Shown here: in pieces, positions 10,673-20,238 of the stretch
How positions within the stretch are numbered: the stretch's first letter is position 1
How the letters are laid out: every line of letters starts with the position of its first letter
Assembly (NCBI RefSeq): GCF_963678635.1
Contig: NC_087068.1
Span: forward strand, 1,984,001 to 2,048,000
Length of the DNA: 64,000 bases
Origin: Symsagittifera roscoffensis
Lineage: Eukaryota; Xenacoelomorpha; Acoela; Convolutidae
Direction: 5' to 3'
Program-made: the position numbers and the translations under genes
The notes under the pieces: model-generated
What the model saw: only the letters and a program-made list of their open reading frames with translations
The model's database searches: none
What the model was told of the DNA's origin: nothing

Positions 10673-13600
10673 GTCGTTTTTGGGATATCTGGTTTTAGAT
10701 TTTTACCTGCTTCTACGCAGCATTTGCAGTACTTTGCCGTTGCGGCAATATTTCGATGCATCAAAGGGATCCACACATCCTTTGCGGCCGCGAACATTTT
10801 ATCCCGACCATGGTGTTGAAAGTGTAGTCTGTTGAGAACTGCGGAAGACATGTCCTTGGGTATAGCTAATCGGCCGTCCATCCACAAACAGTTGTCCCGT
10901 ACCGCGAAGTCATTGTAGTGTTGAGCGTAATATGGTCCTAGTTTAGTGATGATTTCTCGGGCTCTTGGGTTTCTTTCTTTGATCGCGTCACGTATGGTCT
11001 TCATGATGGGGTCCTTCTCCAGATTAGCCTCGACTAACTTTAGACTCAAGATTTCCGGATGTTCCAATTTTCGGACAACTTTACTGTCCGACGGTATTAT
11101 GGAGTACACCCATATATCGTTCTGGACTAATGGGTAGGATAACCCTGGGAATTGATGAGGGAATGAGATAATTGTGTTGGTTTTCTTCGAATTAACTTGT
11201 TTTCTATCGATAATTTCGGGCGGTATTAACTCAATATCCGAGTCCGAACTGACAGAACTGAGACTGGGGGGCTGATTTAAACGATTAAGTACAAGGTTTA
11301 GATTAACGTCTCCAGAGTTTGTCGATGTATTTACAATAGCAGAAGTAATTTGATCGTGTTTGTCAGGTGAATTTACTGAGTTTTTACTATTCATGTTATT
11401 CATATCTTGTAATTTGCGACTTGAAATTGCGTAGCGAGAACGATGTCTGAATTTTCTTCTTTGATATTTGCATATTTCCGCCGGTATGCAAATCTCTTCA
11501 ATCTGATTGGTCAACCGTCGGTTGCATGAAAACACGCCCTCTAGTGAGCGTGTACTCTCACTGTGAGTATTTGCATAATCACTTGTTCTTGAATTCTCAT
11601 TGGATGCTACAAATGTCGTTATGTCAAGGCATGACTGATCGCCCTCTACCGCCGGTATTGGCTTTAGATATTTCACGTTTTGACCCCTAGGCTTCATTTG
11701 AGCCTTAGGATTTAGTGCTTCATTTATCATTTTTATTTTCGCTACTACAAAGCTTTCATCGTAACGACTGGTCTCGGGTGCCGCTGCAGATGGAAATCGG
11801 GACAAGTAATCTGCCATTCCCATTTTAGACCCCTGTCTGTGTTCAACTTTAAAATCGTACGGCACTAAACGATCGTACCAACGCGTTAGTCGGCTGAAAA
11901 ACGTTTTATTTCCTTTCGGAGATGAATTCAATAACGTTAGCAGGGCCTTATGGTCCGAAATAACTGTGAAGTAACGGCCATATATGTAATTTCGAAAATG
12001 CTCCGTAGCCCACACTACCGCAAGTAATTCTAATTCGTTCGTGGAGTATTTTTTCTCCGCAGGATTTGGGTAACGCGATGCAAACGAAATGGGATGCCAC
12101 CCTGAGGCCCCATACTGTTCTAATACGGCCCCCAAACCATCGTGACTAGCGTCACAAATAATTCTAGTCTCCCGGTGAATGTCGAAATGTCGTAACTCGA
12201 CAATGTTTTTCACTAGCGATTTTAAATGTTGGAATGAATTTTCGCAAACATTAGTCCAAACAAAATCGTTGTTTTGGCTTAGTAGTGGCCTTAGCGGTGC
12301 ACTTAATTCTGCGAGTTTGGGTAAAAATTTGTGTAAACTGTGGAGTGAACCCATCAGTGATTTCAACTGCTTTCGTGATTTGGGGGTTTTCAGGTCTTCA
12401 ATTGCTTGTGTTTTCTTTACTAAGGGTGTAATACCACTTTCCCCAATTCGAAATCCGAGCCACTCGCACTCTGTTTTCGCAAATTCGCATTTCTGCAACT
12501 TTAAAGCAACATTAGAAATATCCAGCTTTTTCAATATCTTCTCGACCAATGCGATGTGTTCGATCTTCGTTCCTTTCGAAGAAATTAAGATATCATCGAT
12601 GAACGCGTTAGCTTGAGGGAACTCTTTAAGCAAATTATCAATTACTTTTTGGAATTCCGCCGGCATTGATGTCAACCCGTAAAATCCATTTTTAAAACGA
12701 TAAGTTCCTGTGGATTTCCCCCCAACAAGCGAGAAATTGCATTGTTCGCTCGTTTTTTGTTCTAAAGCGACTTGTCCATACGCATATGTGAAATCCAATG
12801 TTGTAAAATATACATTCCCCGCTTTTTTCTCCGCAATTATCTGGCTTACTCCGTCTATTAATTCGTCAATATTTGGCATTTGGTACTTATTTTTATGTAC
12901 CTGCTTGTTTAACTCTCTTGACTCCAGTGCTATTTTTATACTTCCATCTTTTTTTACTGTAATTACGATGGGAGAGACGAAATACTTATCTGAGCATTCT
13001 TGTAATTTTACGATATGCCCTTCATTTATTAGCCGATGGATTTCTTTATCCACCTTATCTTGCAGACTAATCGGCACCCTGCGTCCTTTTTGCTGTATGG
13101 GTCTCAAATTGTCAAAAAATTCGGCTCTTACTTTTGCATTCCGGATTTTCCCTATCCTAGTAAACAAATTTGGGTACAACTTACAGAAGTATGTATGCAA
13201 TTCGTCATATTTCTCCTCCTCTTGACTGATCCCTTCCCCTGTGATTCCCATCACTTTCTTCCGTTGAACTAACTCGAGACCCAGGGTGCCCATAAGATCC
13301 CGCCCCAGGATGGACTGATGGTTCCCGGATATAACCGACACTTGTGCTGGTGCCGCCCAGCCGTTTAATGACATCATCACTGTTATCTTCCCCAGTATGT
13401 TTATTCGATTGTTGTTATAATCCAGGAATTCGTCTTGTGACGGTTTTAGTTGGATATTTGCCTTACCCAACGTTGCTTTTAGGTCGTTAATGCTAAAAAT
13501 GGTCACTGGGGATCCACTATCGATCCACAACCACATTTTCTTCCCTGCTACTTCAAATTGCACGCGGGCCCCAGGGAGCTTTAGTTCGGATTCATTCCTC

Positions 13601-13689
13601 TTCCTGTGTATTGACATTACCATGTAATCGTCCGATCCCGACGTCATGGATTCGTTTTCCCCGCACCCCTGCTGATTGACCCACGACAC
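10660..13689 (-). CDS. Gypsy pol: protease, reverse transcriptase, RNase H, integrase zinc domain
   Basis: 1009 codons. In order: aspartic protease with DSG at about residue 57; reverse transcriptase with the FIDD catalytic box near residue 363; RNase H beginning at CDASHDG near 511 and extending through VISDHKALL; a low-complexity Ser/Asn-rich spacer about 680-850; and the integrase HHCC zinc-binding region near 955-993. The frame starts inside the polyprotein because the insertion at 13696 cuts off gag; the first Met is therefore not a true start. It ends early at the indel beside 10672, and the integrase core continues in another frame. Confidence 0.9.
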   Translation of the reverse strand: MSWVNQQGCGENESMTSGSDDYMVMSIHRKRNESELKLPGARVQFEVAGKKMWLWIDSGSPVTIFSINDLKATLGKANIQLKPSQDEFLDYNNNRINILGKITVMMSLNGWAAPAQVSVISGNHQSILGRDLMGTLGLELVQRKKVMGITGEGISQEEEKYDELHTYFCKLYPNLFTRIGKIRNAKVRAEFFDNLRPIQQKGRRVPISLQDKVDKEIHRLINEGHIVKLQECSDKYFVSPIVITVKKDGSIKIALESRELNKQVHKNKYQMPNIDELIDGVSQIIAEKKAGNVYFTTLDFTYAYGQVALEQKTSEQCNFSLVGGKSTGTYRFKNGFYGLTSMPAEFQKVIDNLLKEFPQANAFIDDILISSKGTKIEHIALVEKILKKLDISNVALKLQKCEFAKTECEWLGFRIGESGITPLVKKTQAIEDLKTPKSRKQLKSLMGSLHSLHKFLPKLAELSAPLRPLLSQNNDFVWTNVCENSFQHLKSLVKNIVELRHFDIHRETRIICDASHDGLGAVLEQYGASGWHPISFASRYPNPAEKKYSTNELELLAVVWATEHFRNYIYGRYFTVISDHKALLTLLNSSPKGNKTFFSRLTRWYDRLVPYDFKVEHRQGSKMGMADYLSRFPSAAAPETSRYDESFVVAKIKMINEALNPKAQMKPRGQNVKYLKPIPAVEGDQSCLDITTFVASNENSRTSDYANTHSESTRSLEGVFSCNRRLTNQIEEICIPAEICKYQRRKFRHRSRYAISSRKLQDMNNMNSKNSVNSPDKHDQITSAIVNTSTNSGDVNLNLVLNRLNQPPSLSSVSSDSDIELIPPEIIDRKQVNSKKTNTIISFPHQFPGLSYPLVQNDIWVYSIIPSDSKVVRKLEHPEILSLKLVEANLEKDPIMKTIRDAIKERNPRAREIITKLGPYYAQHYNDFAVRDNCLWMDGRLAIPKDMSSAVLNRLHFQHHGRDKMFAAAKDVWIPLMHRNIAATAKYCKCCVEAGKNLKPDIPKTTWFN
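11464..11663. promoter_or_regulatory. Cluster of CTCF-like, octamer and CCAAT motifs inside gypsy pol
   Basis: Plus-strand reading shows ATGCAAAT at 11486-11493, TATTTGCATA near 11465 and 11568, GATTGGTC at 11504-11511, TCATTGG near 11598, and two CGCCCTCTA cores near 11535 and 11641. In reverse complement the order is GAGGGCG, then an ATGCA-type motif, then CCAAT, as in the module at 41467-41662. The region lies in the low-complexity spacer of pol, which is under weak protein constraint. Regulatory function is an inference. Confidence 0.35.
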
Positions 13690-13695
13690 TGGATC
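12199..13695 (-). repeat. 1,497-bp pol segment, copy 1 of direct repeat
   Basis: Matches 14861-16357 at a constant offset of 2662 bp with no indel. About four base differences were noticed (for example near 12230, 12292, 13310 and 13556). It covers the protease and most of the RT coding region. The high identity shows that the duplication, or the assembly join, is very recent. Confidence 0.93.
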
Positions 13696-14860
13696 AGCAA
13701 GACATCGGCAAGACTTTGTTTGTCTTCAATGTAACGCCCAGACGCTAATGTTAACTATAAAGGGATCTATTTAGCGTTTTGTGTGCAAATAATGCGACTA
13801 AGTGATTTGCCTCAATTCAATTTGGAACGCCTTAATATGCTTTTGACGCGTGTTATAAGAATTGTCCCAAATTGGCCAAGTTAGGTATTTTCAAACCCCC
13901 ATAACGTTACGAAAATATCTTTCTATATAAAACTTATCGTGTAACTTTCAAATAAAAAAATTTTTTCATTGAGATCAGGACATCAATATCTTTCAGATGG
14001 TAGAAAAAAACTATCAAAAATTAAATAATTAAGAAGTCGAAAATTGACTGAAAAAATTCCGCACCTATTTTGGTACACAGTTTGTTCAAGTATGAAATTT
14101 GAAGTTGAATTATCCATTTATGGAGAATAGATTGAGGCTCTAGTGCATTATCAACAGCGTTTTTTATCAACGAGTTATCACAGTTCTCCTAAATCAGTCC
14201 AAATGCCGTGACAGAAACATCAAACAGACACGGATATGCACAAATTATAAACAAGACTGCGCGTATAAATGCGAAGCTCTGAATGTTTTGACTGCTTTTT
14301 AAGGTCAATGGAAAACTTTTTGTTGTAAGAAAAAAAAATGTTTAACTTTTTTATAAATCTTACCCCAAACGCTATTTCACGTAGTAATATATATCCCAAA
14401 AGCAAAGTTTAAAATATAACAAATAGAATTCCTCAGGACAAATTGGAACGATTTTTAAGACGGACTGAATTTGCGCTTACGCGTTGATAGCACGATTAAA
14501 TCGCGCGTTAATTATCCCAAATTCGCCGATTAGCAATCTTTTAACCTCTATAACTTCACAAAAAATTATTATAGGTGAATTATCTTTTTAAATTTGAGCG
14601 CAGGCCAACATTACCTTTTATATGATATTTTAAAATATCCGTCAAAATTTGTTTAACAAAAGCAACACAAGCATAAATACTCCGTCATTTTCATCGAAAC
14701 ACGAGGCTCTGAACACAAGGAGAAGAATAAGCAAGGAGCAGTAAAATTACTGCGCCTGCGATCTTAGTTTCAAATAAAACAAGACTGCTCGTATCAGGGC
14801 GAAACCCTGAATGTTCCGACTGCCTTTTAAGGTTTATGGAGCAGTAATAACATTAAAAAA
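13696..14860 (+). mobile_element. R1 repeat insertion interrupting gypsy pol
   Basis: 1,165 bp of non-coding sequence unrelated to gypsy, bounded on both sides by the duplicated pol segment. It is composite. The first part (13709-14240) recurs at 19002-19491. A diverged hairpin module follows near 14252-14320 and an R1 core near 14430-14640. The right end (about 14775-14860) has the standard R1 hairpin, the GTTCCGACT box and AAGGTTTATGGAGC. No open frame of note. Confidence 0.75.
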
Positions 14861-17389
14861 GACAATGTTTTTCACTAGCGATTTTAAATGTTGGAATGCA
14901 TTTTCGCAAACATTAGTCCAAACAAAATCGTTGTTTTGGCTTAGTAGTGGCTTTAGCGGTGCACTTAATTCTGCGAGTTTGGGTAAAAATTTGTGTAAAC
15001 TGTGGAGTGAACCCATCAGTGATTTCAACTGCTTTCGTGATTTGGGGGTTTTCAGGTCTTCAATTGCTTGTGTTTTCTTTACTAAGGGTGTAATACCACT
15101 TTCCCCAATTCGAAATCCGAGCCACTCGCACTCTGTTTTCGCAAATTCGCATTTCTGCAACTTTAAAGCAACATTAGAAATATCCAGCTTTTTCAATATC
15201 TTCTCGACCAATGCGATGTGTTCGATCTTCGTTCCTTTCGAAGAAATTAAGATATCATCGATGAACGCGTTAGCTTGAGGGAACTCTTTAAGCAAATTAT
15301 CAATTACTTTTTGGAATTCCGCCGGCATTGATGTCAACCCGTAAAATCCATTTTTAAAACGATAAGTTCCTGTGGATTTCCCCCCAACAAGCGAGAAATT
15401 GCATTGTTCGCTCGTTTTTTGTTCTAAAGCGACTTGTCCATACGCATATGTGAAATCCAATGTTGTAAAATATACATTCCCCGCTTTTTTCTCCGCAATT
15501 ATCTGGCTTACTCCGTCTATTAATTCGTCAATATTTGGCATTTGGTACTTATTTTTATGTACCTGCTTGTTTAACTCTCTTGACTCCAGTGCTATTTTTA
15601 TACTTCCATCTTTTTTTACTGTAATTACGATGGGAGAGACGAAATACTTATCTGAGCATTCTTGTAATTTTACGATATGCCCTTCATTTATTAGCCGATG
15701 GATTTCTTTATCCACCTTATCTTGCAGACTAATCGGCACCCTGCGTCCTTTTTGCTGTATGGGTCTCAAATTGTCAAAAAATTCGGCTCTTACTTTTGCA
15801 TTCCGGATTTTCCCTATCCTAGTAAACAAATTTGGGTACAACTTACAGAAGTATGTATGCAATTCGTCATATTTCTCCTCCTCTTGACTGATCCCTTCCC
15901 CTGTGATTCCCATCACTTTCTTCCGTTGAACTAACTCGAGACCCAGGGTGCCCATAAGATCCCGCCCCAGGATGGACTGCTGGTTCCCGGATATAACCGA
16001 CACTTGTGCTGGTGCCGCCCAGCCGTTTAATGACATCATCACTGTTATCTTCCCCAGTATGTTTATTCGATTGTTGTTATAATCCAGGAATTCGTCTTGT
16101 GACGGTTTTAGTTGGATATTTGCCTTACCCAACGTTGCTTTTAGGTCGTTAATGCTAAAAATGGTCACTGGGGATCCACTATCGATCCACAACCACATTT
16201 TCTTCCCTGCTACTTCAACTTGCACGCGGGCCCCAGGGAGCTTTAGTTCGGATTCATTCCTCTTCCTGTGTATTGACATTACCATGTAATCGTCCGATCC
16301 CGACGTCATGGATTCGTTTTCCCCGCACCCCTGCTGATTGACCCACGACACTGGATCTTCGTTCAAGTCAGTTACGTTTTGTGTACTTTGGTGATGCTCA
16401 CTTTCCTCCCTAACCAGTCCGACTCGTCCTCGTCCCCTCCAATGGTTAGTACCTCTTCTAACTCCTCGGCATGTTCGTTCAAAGTGACCTAATTTTCGGC
16501 ATGAATTACATGTTGCTCCTCTTGCAGGACAGCTCGCAATATGCTCCAGGGTAAAATTTGGTGCGTCGCAATTGTAACACCTACGATTATTTCCGCTTCC
16601 TCCACTACTACTCGGTCCTTGGGTGTATCCTCCACGTCCCCCGCGTCCGCGACTTCGAAAAAATCCTTGTCCCCTCCTTATGTTACTCACCGGTTCTTGT
16701 TTTATTGTAATAGCCGGAGCTGTTGAAGCTGGTCGTCCCGTATACGATTTGTATGCGCGCTCCCCGCGTTCGTATGACAATGCGATCCTGTAGACTTCTT
16801 CAGGTAATTTTGTTGATCGTGATAATTTTCGTTGGCAATCAGACTCCCGCATGTTCATAATGAAAATGTCACGAACGTTTTCGGCCGCATTTGCAAAATC
16901 ACATCTACCTGCTAGGGCGCTTAGTTCCGCATGGAACTTTTCGAACGTTTCGTTCTCACGCTGTTTCCTTCCGTAGAAAAGACCCCGTTCATGTGTTACA
17001 TTCCTCTCTCTTTGAAACACGTTTTGCATCTCATCTAGAACCCGTGGGTACCGTGCAGTTTTGATGTTAACCGTCGGTTTCCGAGCTTTGAAAATTCTTT
17101 GCGCCTCGTCTCCGATACATAGATATAGATTAGACTTTAACTTCTTTTCTGAATCGAGACGGTTTTTCCCATTTACTTCTTCAGGCAACGCCCCGACGGC
17201 CGCCGCATTTAGAGTGTCCGCAAAATAGAAGTCATCGGGATCAATATCGTACTTTGCGATCATCCCCCAGTGAAACTTGACTATCCACTCTTCCCAATAG
17301 ACTGGAGGTTCTGGTGTTCGTACTTCCCAAAAGGCTACAATGTTCAATGGATTTTTCCCCCCTCCTTTTTTCTCTGCTGGCTGCGCCAT
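14834..17389 (-). CDS. Gypsy gag-pol, 3'-truncated (gag, zinc knuckles, protease, partial RT)
   Basis: 851-codon open frame. Gag occupies roughly residues 1-350, with an Arg/Gly-rich stretch and two zinc knuckles: an atypical CX2CX8HX3C followed by a regular CX2CX4HX4C (CNSCRKLGHFERTC). Protease DSG follows in the same frame, so gag and pol are fused without a frameshift signal. RT includes YGLTSMPAEFQ and FIDD. The frame then runs into the R1 insertion and ends after a few foreign codons. The start Met is the last base of the LTR plus TG of the putative primer-binding site, and this start is conserved in the deleted relative at 27788. RNase H and integrase are absent from this copy. Confidence 0.9.
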   Translation of the reverse strand: MAQPAEKKGGGKNPLNIVAFWEVRTPEPPVYWEEWIVKFHWGMIAKYDIDPDDFYFADTLNAAAVGALPEEVNGKNRLDSEKKLKSNLYLCIGDEAQRIFKARKPTVNIKTARYPRVLDEMQNVFQRERNVTHERGLFYGRKQRENETFEKFHAELSALAGRCDFANAAENVRDIFIMNMRESDCQRKLSRSTKLPEEVYRIALSYERGERAYKSYTGRPASTAPAITIKQEPVSNIRRGQGFFRSRGRGGRGGYTQGPSSSGGSGNNRRCYNCDAPNFTLEHIASCPARGATCNSCRKLGHFERTCRGVRRGTNHWRGRGRVGLVREESEHHQSTQNVTDLNEDPVSWVNQQGCGENESMTSGSDDYMVMSIHRKRNESELKLPGARVQVEVAGKKMWLWIDSGSPVTIFSINDLKATLGKANIQLKPSQDEFLDYNNNRINILGKITVMMSLNGWAAPAQVSVISGNQQSILGRDLMGTLGLELVQRKKVMGITGEGISQEEEKYDELHTYFCKLYPNLFTRIGKIRNAKVRAEFFDNLRPIQQKGRRVPISLQDKVDKEIHRLINEGHIVKLQECSDKYFVSPIVITVKKDGSIKIALESRELNKQVHKNKYQMPNIDELIDGVSQIIAEKKAGNVYFTTLDFTYAYGQVALEQKTSEQCNFSLVGGKSTGTYRFKNGFYGLTSMPAEFQKVIDNLLKEFPQANAFIDDILISSKGTKIEHIALVEKILKKLDISNVALKLQKCEFAKTECEWLGFRIGESGITPLVKKTQAIEDLKTPKSRKQLKSLMGSLHSLHKFLPKLAELSAPLKPLLSQNNDFVWTNVCENAFQHLKSLVKNIVFFNVITAP
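14861..16357 (-). repeat. 1,497-bp pol segment, copy 2 of direct repeat
   Basis: Second copy of 12199-13695. Its left boundary abuts the R1 insertion at 14860/14861. To the right it continues into gag, whereas copy 1 stops at 13695 at the other end of the R1 insertion. Confidence 0.93.
17380..17389 (-). other. Putative tRNA primer-binding site overlapping the gag start codon
   Basis: On the minus strand the LTR ends ...TTTAACA and is followed at once by TGGCGCAGCC, the position and TGG start expected for a primer-binding site. The final A of the LTR plus TG makes the gag ATG. The deleted element at 26322-28009 has the same arrangement (LTR end CACA, then TGGCGCAG). The tRNA is not identified. 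Confidence 0.65.
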
Positions 17390-17598
17390 GTTAAAGTCGA
17401 ATGTTTGTAATATGAAAAGATAATAAATAAGTTGTATTTTTTAGTCCAACTGTAAAGCATTAAATCGAAATCTTACTGCGCTGTTGTATTTCAGATCGGA
17501 ACAGACGTTAGAAATCACAAGGTCAAAGGAGCAGGTCTCTAGACAGAAAGAGAACAATTGATGGCATTTACATAAACTTAAAACTGGTCCCTATCTCA
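17389..17598 (-). repeat. 5' LTR of gypsy element
   Basis: 210 bp with TG...CA ends. On the plus strand it runs from TGTTAAAGTCG to CCCTATCTCA and abuts GTTTGCTACC of the duplicated SFMBT end without any spacer. Confidence 0.92.
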
Positions 17599-18048
17599 GT
17601 TTGCTACCAAGTGGCTAAATTAAAGAAACAGTATTTGCACATTAATGGGTCAAAAACAGACGATAGCAATAGTTCGGGATTCGGAGAAGTGTGAAACTAA
17701 GTTCCTCTCTAAGTCTGTTAATTAGTTCATCTCCTTTATTCGAACGCAAAGTATTGTATAGTATGGTTTAAATTTGGTAAATGAAATTTATTGCTGAAAG
17801 TTGATTGGTGCTAAAATATGGTGATGCTCATCAAATACTAGAAATTTTATAATATAACTTGTTCTGTACTCTTGTTTTAATGTCGAAGAATTGATGAGGT
17901 GTGTTTTAGCCCAGTCTAGTCATTTTATGCAAAGTGCAAGATAATGTACTTAATCTTTTTTCAAGGTCCTAACGTAAAAGTTGAGCCAATGAAAAATGCA
18001 TGTTCAGTACTAAAAAGTTCCGATGTCGACAAGACTGGTTAACATTTA
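17599..18048 (+). pseudogene. Detached second copy of SFMBT 3' end
   Basis: Duplicate of 8431-8880. It starts at a codon boundary equivalent (VCYQVAKLKK...) and contains the last 31 SFMBT codons, the stop and 354 bp of flank. It has no exon start or promoter, so it is not a gene. After 18048 the sequence continues into what appears to be the original downstream flank, giving an empty-site view of the insertion point at 8878-8880. Confidence 0.9.
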
Positions 18049-18860
18049 TGCTGTTTCAATACCAAAGAGCCTCAAAATCATCACTTTCTGAGAAAATCAT
18101 TATTTGAACGTTTTAAGTTAGAAAATGAAACAATGTTGTGCAAGTAAGTATTTCGAAGAGTTTATTTTTATAGACGAACAGTTTTTGGTTACCTTTGCTG
18201 CGTATCACCACCTGTACCATTTGACTTCAAATTAAATTTTTAGGGCAAAAATTAAGCTAATGAAAAAGTTGAACCAAGTTTGCTGTGTATTAAATGGACC
18301 CGAGTCAAGTTGCAGATAATTTGATCCAGGTTAGTTGACTTTTTACATCAGGTTTTAGAGCAGCAGCAGTAAGGCTGTTTCCTTTCTTGATGGTAAAAAA
18401 ATAATTAGGAAAACACGAACCACACTTGCTTCGCTTCTGCGACGAGGCAAAAATATATAACAGTGCATCGGTTTAATAGGAAACTGACTATAGCATAATA
18501 GTTTTCCTTGTGGAACAGTTGCAAACTTGCCTTTACAATCATCAATCTATCGCGGTACCGTAAGACTGAAATAACCAGAAGAAAATTCATATTTCAATTG
18601 GGAGGTTAGCCTCTCATGAGTTTTCGTTTACTTTAGTCTGAAAAATGAAAAAATTCAGACCAGTTTTTCTCAAAACTGACTGAGTTTTTTTGAATTGAAT
18701 AAGAAAACAAATAACAACTAAAAAAGCTGCAATACCACATTTGACCCCCTACAAGTTTCACTTCAAGTGGTCAAATTTAGCTGGAAAAGATAAGAAACAG
18801 AACCGGATCTAAAGTTTTTTCCACTCTTGCATCGAGTGGTCGCAACAGAAACTCTAAACA
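18049..18860. other. Intergenic flank downstream of SFMBT
   Basis: AT-rich, no ORF with protein character, no recognised repeat. Probably the ancestral sequence that followed SFMBT before the gypsy insertion. Confidence 0.5.
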
Positions 18861-19700
18861 GTTATTCAAAAAAATGATACTTAGGAAATGTTTAGACGAG
18901 ACTGAGTTTTACAAGCACAGCATTGAATATTCAAACTGCCATTTAAGGTCGATTGAAAAGTATTTTGATTGACAAAATGACGACAATCGTAAAAAAGAGA
19001 ACAAGACTTTGTTTGTCTTCAATGTAACGCCCAGACGCTAATGTTAACTATAAAGGGATCTATTTAGCGTTTTGTGTGCAAATAATGCGACTAAGTGATT
19101 TGCCTCAATTCAATTTGGAACGCCTTAATATGCTTTTGACGCGTGTTATAAGAATTGTCCCAAATTGGCCAATAAGTATAAAACTTATCGTGTAACTTTC
19201 AAATAAAAAAATTTTTTCATTGAGATCAGGACATCAATATCTTTCAGATGGTAGAGAAAAACTATCAAAAATTAAATAATTAAGAAGTCGAAAATTGACT
19301 GAAAAAATTCCGCACCTATTTTGGTACACAGTTTGTTCAAGTATGAAATTTGAAGTTGAATTATCCATTTATGGAGAATAGATTGAGGCTCTAGTGCATT
19401 ATCAACAGCGTTTTTTATCAACGAGTTATCACAGTTCTCCTAAATCAGTCCAAATGCCGCGACAGAAACATCAAACAGACACGGATATGCAAAATGGCAA
19501 TATTTAAACCCCCGTAACTTTACGAATAATGATCACAGGTGAGATATCTTTTCAAATTTGAGCTCAAGACAACAATACCTTTCGAATGATATAAAAAAAT
19601 TCCGTCAGAAATGGCTAGTTAAAAAGTCGAAATTTGTAAGAAGAAAAAAAAACCCACCCGAGCAGAAATATTCCTTTACTTTCGTATCGAAAGTCGGAAC
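18860..19700 (+). repeat. R1 repeat cluster: diverged copies and truncated core
   Basis: 19002-19491 matches 13709-14240 closely, with a gap of roughly 40 bp near 19172. A truncated R1 core follows (about 19492-19700) ending in the hairpin ACTTTCG/CGAAAGT and the box AGTCGGAAC. A more diverged start lies around 18890-18960. The unit then runs directly into a full R1 copy, so R1 units can be arranged head to tail. Confidence 0.7.
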
Positions 19701-20238
19701 AACAAGACTGCTCGTATCAGGGCGAAGCCCTGATTGTTCCGACTGCTTTTTAAGGTTTATGGAGCAGTAATAACATTAAAAAAAATTGAAATGAAATAAA
19801 ATAAAATGAACATTTTTTTTTCTAAAACTTGAATTTTTTTAAATGAAAATCATCCCCCCACACGCCATATAAAGCACAAAAGGATAAATTTTGTTCCTTG
19901 TTACAAATCAATTATGGCAAATAAGCTTCGTTCAACCAATTTGGAACGATTTCTAAGAAGGATTAAATCTCCGCTTACGCGTTAATAGCTCGAACTATAT
20001 CGCGCGTTAATTGTCCCAAATTGGTCAAAATGGCAATCTTTAAAGCCTCATAACTTTACAAAAAATGATCACAGGTGAAATATTTTTTGAAATTTAAGCT
20101 CAGGACAACAATACCTTTTGAATGATATAAGAAATCCCGTCAAAAATGGCTAGTTAAAAAGTCGAAATTTGTCTGAAGAAAAAACAAAACCAACCCCGAG
20201 CAGAAATATTCCGTTACTTTCGTATCGAAAGTCGGAAC
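19701..20238 (+). repeat. R1 repeat, full unit (plus orientation)
   Basis: 538 bp. Left end: hairpin TCAGGGCGAAGCCCTGA at 19717-19733, GTTCCGACT at 19736-19744, then TTTTTAAGGTTTATGGAGC. Interior: CCCCCCACACGCCAT, AATTTGGAACGATTTC, CGCGCGTTAATTGTCCC, GATCACAGGTGAAATA, AATGGCTAGTTAAAAAG. Right end: a 7-bp-stem hairpin around CGTATCG, then AGTCGGAAC at 20230-20238, the inverse of the left box. No coding capacity. Confidence 0.75.

Larger units (their letters stand above)
8879..17598 (-). mobile_element. Rearranged Ty3/gypsy LTR retrotransposon
   Basis: Transcribed on the minus strand from LTR 17389-17598 to LTR 8879-9088. Gag, protease, RT, RNase H and integrase are all present, but as two overlapping pieces: gag to partial RT at 14834-17389, and protease to integrase at 9278-13689. 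A 1,497-bp pol segment occurs twice (12199-13695 and 14861-16357) around an inserted R1 repeat. No env-like gene is seen. The LTRs differ by few bases, so the insertion is young. Flanks at the two ends do not form a 4-6 bp target duplication; instead 450 bp of host sequence is duplicated. Confidence 0.93.

Noticed and set aside
12179-13272. Plus-strand open frames of 78-171 codons, repeated at 14811-15934
   Set aside because: Antisense shadows of gypsy RT and protease; they occur twice only because pol is duplicated.
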